This document shows, one piece after another, positions 57,301 to 64,000 of a stretch of DNA of 64,000 bases. The stretch's first letter is position 1. The number at the start of each line of letters is the position of its first letter. The stretch is from Owenia fusiformis (taxonomy: Eukaryota; Annelida; Polychaeta; Sabellida; Oweniidae), in contig CAIIXF020000005.1 in the NCBI GenBank assembly GCA_903813345.2, forward strand, positions 30,693,375-30,757,374, in the 5' to 3' direction. The translations under genes were made by a program, and so were the position numbers. A model generated the notes under the pieces. That model worked only from the letters and a program-made list of their open reading frames with translations, made no database searches and was not told the DNA's origin.

Positions 57301-60300
57301 TAGGAGGAAACAACGAGGGAAGAATGTGTCCGCATTAGTGGGAGCATACCATATCAGATCATCTAGTACCGAAACAAGGCTTGACTATAATAAATATAAA
57401 AAATAAATATAAAAATCCACTTACATGTATTGAATTACCTCTTTGAGTTTTTACACCAGTTGTATACATAAAAATATGTGGCAACTTCAGAATTATGCTA
57501 ATTTCACTGTAAATTGAGGCTTCTGATTGGCCAATGGAGGTGAAATCTGGCGAATTGCCTAGATGAGACCTATCAACGGTATAGCGCTGAATGCCCTATA
57601 TAAATAAACAAATTTAATATGGTCTCTAATTGATATCATAATTGTAAGATAAAAGAATAATGTAAGGTTCAGGTGTATTGAAGCAGCCGTAAATAAAAAG
57701 ACTAATTTGACTCACCTTTGTTGAAAATGAACGCCCTTTGACAAAATGGTTGACAATCTGGTCCTCACTGAATGTGTTATAATGATTGTTGATGTAGGCT
57801 GCACCCGACCAGATGAAGTCAGAAATCTTGTGTCGAACCAACCTCGACTGAAATATAAAAGGTAACAAGTGATAATCAACTTTGTCTCTAAAAACGTATG
57901 TGGGGATAATATGATTATGTGGAGCAGCCATTTCTTTGTTATTTGAGATTTCTGCTCTTAAAATAGCAGAATTTTCTCGATTATAAGCCCTGGCAAGAAG
58001 GGGTAATTTCGTCTGTTATTTTACCTCTTAAATTTAGGGGGCGTATATGCGAGAAAATCCGGTAGCAGGATTTATTAGAAAAATTGAACATGATGCTTAC
58101 AACACTATGTAGTGGAAAATATGATTTTTACAAGATACATGTACAGGATACACTGCATATGCAGTACTATGACTTTGAGAGATATCATTTTTATCTACTA
58201 GTTGATATCAATATCTAGATGACTAAGCGGAGTTAATTTGTGCAAATATTAGGATAGGATCACTGAGTGAATAAAATGTTAAAAGAAAAAATGATATCAT
58301 CAAAATAAAACAAAATAAAAAACAAAGGGTGTTCTATTTATCCCATAGTTCATCAATTTCAAAATAAGCATTCAATTTTTTTTTATTTTTTCCCTCTTGT
58401 ACATCACATTGGTGGGAGTTTCCGAATCTGTGGAAAATGTGACATCTGTGAAATAATTTCTGTATTACACAGATATCCTTTTTTCCATGTACATTTAAAA
58501 AATATTTTCAATATAATTGTGTGTTACCAAACAGATTTGACCTTAACTAATGAATATTTACACATGTACTACAAACCCATAAACGGTATATATTACCAAT
58601 ATATTACCATCATCACTTGCTACATATAAAGGCTAATACACTCCATCTTAAAAATTAATTAATCATACTCAAAAACTCTAAGTTGTCTCGAAGAGCATGT
58701 TAAGCCTGGAGGTCAGTTTGTATGACAGTTCAACAATTGCACTTCAACAGTTCTTGAAGTTGTCCTACAACGCTCTTGACGACTAATTGATTTTGGGGTC
58801 TGTTGAAACATTAACCTCGGCTGCATGTTAACATACCATACATGAATAATTAAATTGATTATTGTTATACTTCTGAGAGTATAAATTAGTGAGAAAGGAT
58901 TTCTATTGTTAAGGCTGATAGGTGCTCGTAGATCTATATTGTAGTTATGAATGATAAAAGCTCCATGTTTTCCTTCCATATATAGCCATTTTAACATCTA
59001 TGCGATATTGATTTCATTTGTTGTATTTTGGAATTAAAGTAAAGAAACCTATTTTACGACGGCACCCGGAATGTCATTGCCCTACAAAGGGGAGGGACTA
59101 AAAACGGAGTACTCAACCCATTGTTATTAGAGGTCTTTTACCCTGGAGATGTGATTAGACATTGTGCACTTAGCCTGCCACACTCTTCAAAGGGAGTAGA
59201 GTGGTGCCCTGAGAGCAACCTATACTATCAATAAAATACTACACATGAACATACATACTTAAAATAAATACTTCAATGTGCAGGCCCGTAGCCAGGGGGG
59301 GGGGTTCGATGGGTTCGAGCGACCCCCCCTCCCGTCATAAAATTCTTTCAAAATCATGCAGTTTTTTATCATATCATTCTGAGCACTTTTTGGCCATTTT
59401 TGGACCAAAATTGTCAAAAGTGAACCCCCCCTGAAATTTTTCAAAAAGTGAACCCCCTTGGCAAATTCTGGCTATGGGCCTGATGTGGGTGATTCTTTGC
59501 TTACCGTTATTGCATATAAACCATTCTCTTCTTCCCATGGCATGATCCCATTTTGGTCTATAGATACCTCTGAAAAAGATTAATGAAAATCATCATGGCT
59601 TCAAACTAGACATTACACAAAATGGACATGCAGGTCTAACATTGAGGATAAAAATTGATAGTTTTGCTTAATTACATGAATCTAGGTCTAAAATAAATAA
59701 AAAGAGCACAACCACAATAATGACAATAATTCTTTCGAGTCTTAAGGGAATACTACAAACACCTGATTAATTGTCAGTGTAAAATATCTCTATGACTATT
59801 GATTTGATATCTAGCAAATTTTGCTTGGAGGCAGGATACTGTGAGACTAAAATCAAGGTTTGATATTTTAAGGTGTAAAATATACCCGTGAGATTTGATT
59901 TGTTATTCTTAAACAAAAGTAATTTTGCTTAGAGGCATAAAAACTTTCATCTAAGTAAAAAAAATTTAATGGACGATACTATTAATCATATGTTATTTCA
60001 ACCTTTCAATAGCCAAAGTAACTGATTGAATAAGTATCAATGGACTGATAAAGGGGAGAGAGTAAAACCATGTATTCTTTTCTCAATTGAATTCATCACT
60101 CACCGTATTCTTCAGCACCATACACAACTTTTTGTTCATCATCCGAATCATATCCTGAGATAAACTTGAAGCCCCCCACCTCTGCCTTGTGAAACTTCTC
60201 TACCCATCCACGCCGTCTCAGACTGGCCCTCACATAACGGTCAACTGGGTAAGGGGCATCTATTTGAAAGATTTTATGGTTCTGAAAAAAAAATCATAAA

Positions 60301-61294
60301 TAGTATGTTGATTAGAGGAATAAACAAACCATTTGGTCGGTTAGTAATTTATATAATGAACATTTTTCATATTTAACAAGACAATTTTGTAGCTGTAGAG
60401 TTAATTGATTCCATTAATCATTCTGATATTGAATTATGTATTGCATTGAAGTGTACAAGAACTCTATAGATTAAAGGCTTTAATTTAAACAGATTAACAA
60501 AGCACGAACATGACAAAATATAACCACAAGCAAGTGGTTACAAAAGTGTAACAATAGATACAGATGCTAACTGGAAGTTATAATAAAAATGGAAGCAATA
60601 TGTTACCACTTGATTCTATGATCAACAGCATTTTTGTCACAGTCTATTTCTTTCTATTGAATTCCACTCTTTGTCATTTAGTTTTCTGGTTTTAAAACAT
60701 CGTGTTAGCTCCCTGAGACTATTATTCATATCTTACCTTGATTGCACGTTCAGCTGTAATGTGTGCTTTCTTCTCGACCTGAACAACCAGCAGACGTGGC
60801 ACAATTCCCGATGAAGGATCCTTCCTATGATATTTTGAAGATTTTGCCTTCATACTTCTCCCCCTTGCATACTTTGGTGTTGAATGACTTGTGTGACTTT
60901 TGGGTTTTGGTTTTAACCTTGGAAAATGCACAGCTGATTTTACCCTCTCTGGCTTTTGATTGGGATCATTAGGGTCTTTGGGTTTTTTAGGAGGGATAGG
61001 TCTCTCATAGTTCATGTTATAATTAGCTAATCTAGCATATGCCTCATTTCGTTTTTCTATATGGGGTAACGTTACACTGTTTGCATATGGGCTGTTTTTT
61101 AAACGATCTAATTGTGTAGGGTCCTTCATAAACGATTCTTCCCGTGATTTTTTGGATGATTTCGCCCGCTCTTCTTTCTCAACCAATAGCGTTCTTATCC
61201 ATGTATCCCTGCTAGTATTCCCTAGATCCTTGAATTTTTTATAGCCAATTTTTGTAGTTTGCTCCCGCCTTTCAACATCAACGTCAGCAGCCAT
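45506..61294 (-). CDS. TTLL3: TTLL3/TTLL8-type tubulin (mono)glycylase, complete
   Basis: Seventeen exons join in phase: 61294-60737, 60281-60104, 59569-59505, 57847-57716, 57384-57273, 56977-56204, 54364-54164, 53706-53296, 51363-51251, 50789-50731, 50307-50159, 48281-48192, 47760-47616, 47255-47142, 46674-46569, 46213-46066, 45753-45506; 1200 codons. The family ligates glycine to glutamates of tubulin tails in cilia and flagella. Diagnostic segments are [85 protein letters not shown] and [12 protein letters not shown] (ATP/Mg site), ending [15 protein letters not shown], all in TTLL3/8 order. TTLL3 and TTLL8 cannot be told apart here. A long low-complexity insert (exons 6-8) makes it larger than vertebrate TTLL3. 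Confidence 0.93.
46768..46917 (+). repeat. 20-bp minisatellite in TTLL intron
   Basis: About seven units of GTACATGTAAATTGTACCCA with small changes. The unit itself is nearly palindromic (GTACATG...GTAC). Adjacent on the left is an ACAGGGTGTCCATAAAATCCC element end (46697-46763) whose inverted partner ATTTTATGGACAT lies at 46751-46765. Confidence 0.85.
47405..47600. mobile_element. Mariner-like MITE 13 bases inside the intron after TTLL exon 13
   Basis: Ends CACAGGTTTTACTG followed by TA (47601-47602); the other end is decayed. Body has repeated TCTAGTGAACACC-type segments as in its relatives. The exon 13 donor GT is 47615-47614. Confidence 0.65.
48541..50150. mobile_element. Non-autonomous hAT element, 1610 bp, inserted at the TTLL exon 11 splice donor
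   Basis: Inverted termini TAGAGAAGGGTCGGTCACGG and (reverse) TAGAGAAGGGTCGGTTACGG, perfect 8-bp target duplication ATATTTAC at 48533-48540 and 50151-50158. The left edge continues as a GGTTC repeat. No transposase. A 414-bp hairpin element is nested inside (49164-49577). On the minus strand the right-hand duplication is GTAAATAT, the first eight bases of the intron. Confidence 0.92.
49164..49577. mobile_element. Full-length hairpin element at TTAA, nested in the hAT element
   Basis: Two arms of about 200 bp (49164-49360 and 49380-49577) are near-perfect reverse complements, e.g. CACAAAGAGTGCACTT and TCTAGGCACAGAAGTGCACT. TTAA flanks both ends (49160-49163, 49578-49581). Termini read GGTCAGGGTGCATG and GGACAGGGTGCATG. 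TTAA targeting points to a piggyBac-type transposase; the GG start is unusual. Confidence 0.8.
50365..50542. mobile_element. Mariner-like MITE, 178 bp, reference copy
   Basis: Inverted termini CAGTAAAACCTGTCTAAGTGG and (reverse) CAGTGAAACCTGTAAAGTGG, with TA duplications at 50363-50364 and 50543-50544. CAGT termini and TA duplications are typical of Tc1/mariner. Lies in the intron between TTLL exons 10 and 11, about 55 bp upstream of exon 11. Confidence 0.85.
51930..53003. mobile_element. Foldback-type transposon whose arms are short tandem repeats
   Basis: Left arm 51935-52112 and right arm 52822-52998 are tandem arrays of 15-17-bp units (GTCAACTCAACCCTTA, GTCAAGTCGACCCCAA) in opposite orientation; the outermost 46 bases match exactly. 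Flanking CAATATTT occurs at 51922-51929 and 53004-53011, a candidate 8-bp target duplication. The 709-bp middle has a direct duplication (52151-52250 and 52316-52412) and no coding. In the TTLL intron between exons 8 and 9. Confidence 0.85.
53296..56977 (-). CDS. TTLL3: TTLL exons 6-8: long Asp/Asn/Glu/Lys-rich insert within the ligase
   Basis: Exon 6 (56977-56204) begins with conserved [20 protein letters not shown] and then runs into about 230 residues of D, N, E, K, S and T with no globular look ([30 protein letters not shown]). Exons 7 (54364-54164) and 8 (53706-53296) continue it with Ser/Pro/Lys-rich and Ser/Thr-rich sequence ([15 protein letters not shown]). Together the insert is about 440 residues, placed between the N-terminal block and the ATP-grasp core that resumes at exon 9. 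Exon 8 uses a weak donor (GTTAAA). Confidence 0.85.
54015..54120 (+). repeat. 27-bp tandem repeat in TTLL intron 7
   Basis: About four units of AAATATGGCGCATATACAGGTTTTG with single-base changes, ending 44 bases before the exon 7 donor (on the minus strand). Confidence 0.8.
55677..56092 (+). repeat. Two-copy 210-bp direct repeat in TTLL intron 6
   Basis: Units 55677-55887 and 55888-56092 both read TCTAGCTYCTGGTCAAATACC through TACCCCATGATGA to CAAAATCAATCATTCGAAA, with few differences. Recent segmental duplication; nothing coding. Confidence 0.85.
58170..58540 (+). mobile_element. GATATC-rich interspersed element, copy 2
   Basis: Same orientation and order of motifs as 20105-20490: TAGTTGATATCAATAT, CATTGGTGGGAGTTT, the hairpin TGACATCTGTGAAATAATTT...ACACAGATATC, then TGTGTTACCAAACAGA. 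In a TTLL intron. Confidence 0.6.
59281..59482. mobile_element. CAGGCCCGTAGCCAG MITE, 202 bp, 5-bp target duplication
   Basis: Termini CAGGCCCGTAGCCAG and CTGGCTATGGGCCTG, ATGTG on both sides (59276-59280, 59483-59487). A G run and a C run lie inside the left end. It lies 22 bases into the intron after TTLL exon 3. A decayed relative is at 63006-63236, a fragment at 47290-47310. Confidence 0.82.
60104..61294 (-). CDS. TTLL3: TTLL exons 1-2: basic N-terminal tail and first TTLL3/8 signature
   Basis: Exon 1 (61294-60737) encodes 186 residues starting [15 protein letters not shown], rich in Lys, Arg, Ser and Pro ([19 protein letters not shown]), a plausible microtubule-binding tail. Exon 2 gives [19 protein letters not shown] and RRRGWVEKF, the conserved N-terminal block of TTLL3/8. 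On the minus strand an acceptor-like TTTATTTCAG ends near 61376, so a 5' untranslated exon probably lies upstream, at higher coordinates. Confidence 0.9.
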
Positions 61295-64000
61295 ATTTGG
61301 AGAGTTGGTCGGTGAATGCAGTTTGCGTCAGGGTTTTCAAAGTTGCAACATGGATCTACACGTTGACATATGAACTGAAATAAATACAAAATAATTGTTA
61401 TGATGATGAAGATGAATAAAATTTGAACAATATACTTTATATTATATCTAAACAGACACTACATAAGATATTCGTTTCTTACCCATTAGCTCAACATTTA
61501 CCATACATTTTATTTCCAGTTCAATTCAATTCCACAGTATGTCCTTAGATCAAAATAGTTATCAGATTAAAACTAGTATTCTTGTGACAGTTTCCGTCCG
61601 TTGCCCTCAAAACAAACAAATCGTCACTATGAACAGCTTTTTATACCATAATAGATCGATACACTGCTATAGCCAATAGAATGTATAGCATACTGCTAAG
61701 ATCAATTCTAATGACAGGCTGGCGAAGGATAAAAATTAATAAATGATTATTGTCTTTCATAGTTTAGTTTGAAAACAAGAGCAAGAATCACCTGCCTGAA
61801 ATGTGCTACATATTGTAAATTAATATACAGCTGAGTATGGTTGTTTATTCCAAAATAACATGTTTTCCCTAGAAATAAATAGGGAATAATATTGATATTC
61901 AATGGTCATGATGGGATATGAATATTTTTTCCCGAGAAAACAAGATATCGATATTGTATTTTACCTTAGAATAAAATTCATATTCCATCCACCAATTAAA
62001 TAATATTACCCATGTGAACCTCAATTTTATTTTCCTGGCCTAAGTGCTATAAATTATTAGTTACCTTGAAGAGAATGTATTGATTAATAACAGTAGACAG
62101 GTAACAAGCCGGGTAAGTAAATATGATATTGTAAACGAGGACTTTACACCATTCAGCCTCAGCAGAACAAGAATCAATTATGTTTCTATTTGGATGAATG
62201 GTATACAAGTTATTATAGTCTCCCAATCTACTTCTGTAACTGTTAATATTAGGTAATTTAATTAATGGAGTGTAAGGGGTGCTTGATAAAATTGCAACTC
62301 CTGATTGAAAATAATTATTAGTTTGCGTATGTGTTTATAAAGTATTCTTAGGCATTCTTTAATTAAAAATGTGCAGGTTGGTTTTGGAAGATTGATTACA
62401 TGTATTTTGCGAATATATACAGTATTGAAAAATCAATTGTAAATCCTTCACTTATTCTAAACATATAATCTAAAATTTATTTTAAAATTGGTCCTTTTAA
62501 AAATATTCATCCTTCATCTTTTATAATAGAAATATCTGAAATTTTTAAATATATGCCTAATATATATTTTAAAAAGGATGCTTCAATTGAAAAACATTTG
62601 TCCAAACTTCCAAATTCACTTTACTAAATAGAGATGACATTTTTGTTTCCATGTTGCAGCTCTATTTCCAGATATTCAGCTGCTCAATATATTTAAATTC
62701 AATAGAAAATTTAAATAATAAATGAGAAAATATGCCATATGCAAAAAAAAAATATCACTTTCCTTTTCTGTAATGTAAGTTAATTATATCACACTACTAT
62801 ACCTTGCATTTGGTGTTCATGAGCAACCCATTTGGCTTATTAGTAATGATTATGTATTTGTTTCTATTTGTCTGTTCCTTATGAATGGTTTATCGGTTGA
62901 AAATTAGATGCTAGTAAGGCACTTTCAAAAATATATTAAACAATTCAATTAGACAAACAAAGTATCTTATGCATTTCTAGGTGTTAGGTATAGTAGTGTG
63001 ATATGCATAAGCATAGCCAGACAGGGTGTGATGGGTGCACCTCCCCAATAACCAATGAAAATACAACCATGGGACAGTAGAAAAGAGCTTTAAAATGCTT
63101 TTGAGGCATCAATTTTGTAAAATTCAAAACAAATCTCTTGTTTATGCCAAAATTGCACCCCCCCGACTGAAAACCAAAATATTTTTTGGCGATCACACCC
63201 CCCCCCCCCGCTGACCGAAAGCTGGTTACGCCCTTGATATTATTGCAACTATAAAAAATCTGAGTGGGTGTCTAAATTGTAAATACAGAATTTTGCATAG
63301 ATGATCTTGATAGCTAATTTGACATTAGTTTCTCAATATTAGGTAGATGTGTTATATTTACCATAAGATGATCCTGTATGTAAATACATATAATATTATG
63401 TTCATATTTATCTTAAATCTTTCTGTCTGTCTGTAGGTCATTAATACATAGAATGACCCTCAATAGTCCTATTCAACTTTAAAAAAGATCTGTTATGTAC
63501 TTAATCCTAAATTTTTCCCTTTTGAGTTTGAGAGTAAGTACATTCTCAAATATTGTCATATTGCTTTTAAAATTGCTGAATATATATGTATAAATTCATT
63601 AGATCGTGAAATCCTGATCTACAGAGAAAACATAATCTCTGATCTTGAAGTTCTGAAATAAAGATTAATCGGGATATGAGACATAAGTAGCATTAAGTCG
63701 TAAAAATGTAACCTATAATATTAATTCTATAAACTTACACTCTGTGAAAATTCTTCATTATTTTTACTTTTACATCCAAAAGTAATAGAAAACAAGAAAA
63801 TTGCGTCGAGCAAAATATAATTCTACCTCATATCACTGACCTTATGTTATATTGTATCAATTCTAGTAAGCTGACTCTAGCTCCCTTTATTCTGTAAGCA
63901 ATTGCTCGATCGGTGCAGGCAACATATACACAACTAAAACTGACTTCTATCAAATTATATAACATTACCAAAGTAATCTACTAATCTCATAAATTGGCCT
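61295..64000. other. Upstream flank of the TTLL gene; no gene recognised
   Basis: AT-rich, with a likely leader-exon acceptor near 61376 (minus), the decayed MITE at 63006-63236 and simple AT tracts. No frame with family resemblance. Confidence 0.5.
63006..63236. mobile_element. Decayed CAGGCCCGTAGCCAG-family MITE
   Basis: Left CATAAGCATAGCCAGACAGGG, right GAAAGCTGGTTACGCCCTTG, with a long C run inside the right end, as in the copy at 59281-59482 but more diverged. Confidence 0.55.

Noticed and set aside
59259-59444. Frame over G and C runs
   Set aside because: Inside the CAGGCCC MITE.

Overview
The window is nuclear DNA of an invertebrate animal. It is AT-rich, genes are split into many short exons with GT-AG introns, and it is crowded with miniature inverted-repeat transposons (MITEs) and LINE fragments. 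The lineage is not fixed by the sequence. Toll-like receptors with two cysteine clusters, fibrinogen-related lectins and the repeat style fit a marine lophotrochozoan such as a mollusc, but that is inference.

Three host genes fill the window and I could splice each from first to last codon with all phases agreeing. (1) NCKIPSD/SPIN90, minus strand, 10767 to 2215, 11 coding exons, 633 codons. (2) TUBGCP6 (gamma-tubulin complex component 6), plus strand, 12694 to 43328, 27 coding exons, 1770 codons. (3) A TTLL3/TTLL8-type tubulin glycylase, minus strand, 61294 to 45506, 17 coding exons, 1200 codons. NCKIPSD and TUBGCP6 diverge from a shared promoter near 11.5-11.86 kb, which holds a perfect 17-bp inverted pair of ZNF143-like sites. 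TUBGCP6 and the TTLL gene converge near 43.3-45.5 kb.

Three putative immune genes lie inside TUBGCP6 introns. A PAN/apple plus fibrinogen-related lectin (minus strand, no intron, 18829-17816) sits in the 4.7-kb intron 17373-22082. Two Toll-like receptors on the same strand as the host (30725-33045 with one intron, and 35754-37862 with none) sit in the 11-kb intron 30115-41080. The first receptor has a divergent TIR domain, and its single intron, if retained, would give a secreted ectodomain.

The remainder is mobile DNA, often with clean boundaries: two hAT-like elements with perfect 8-bp target duplications, mariner-like MITEs with TA duplications, piggyBac-like elements at TTAA, a foldback element whose inverted arms are short tandem repeats, two opposed copies of a 1.5-kb element built on a GGCCATTTT array, and LINE fragments. 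Several sit at or within about 25 bp of 5' splice sites. In one case the 8-bp target duplication is exactly the first 8 bases of the intron.

How the genes work together: TUBGCP6 (microtubule nucleation at centrioles) and the TTLL gene (glycylation of ciliary tubulin) act on the microtubule cytoskeleton, NCKIPSD acts on Arp2/3 actin. The nested lectin and receptors are probably independent tenants with their own transcription. No tRNA, rRNA or other RNA gene was recognised by eye.
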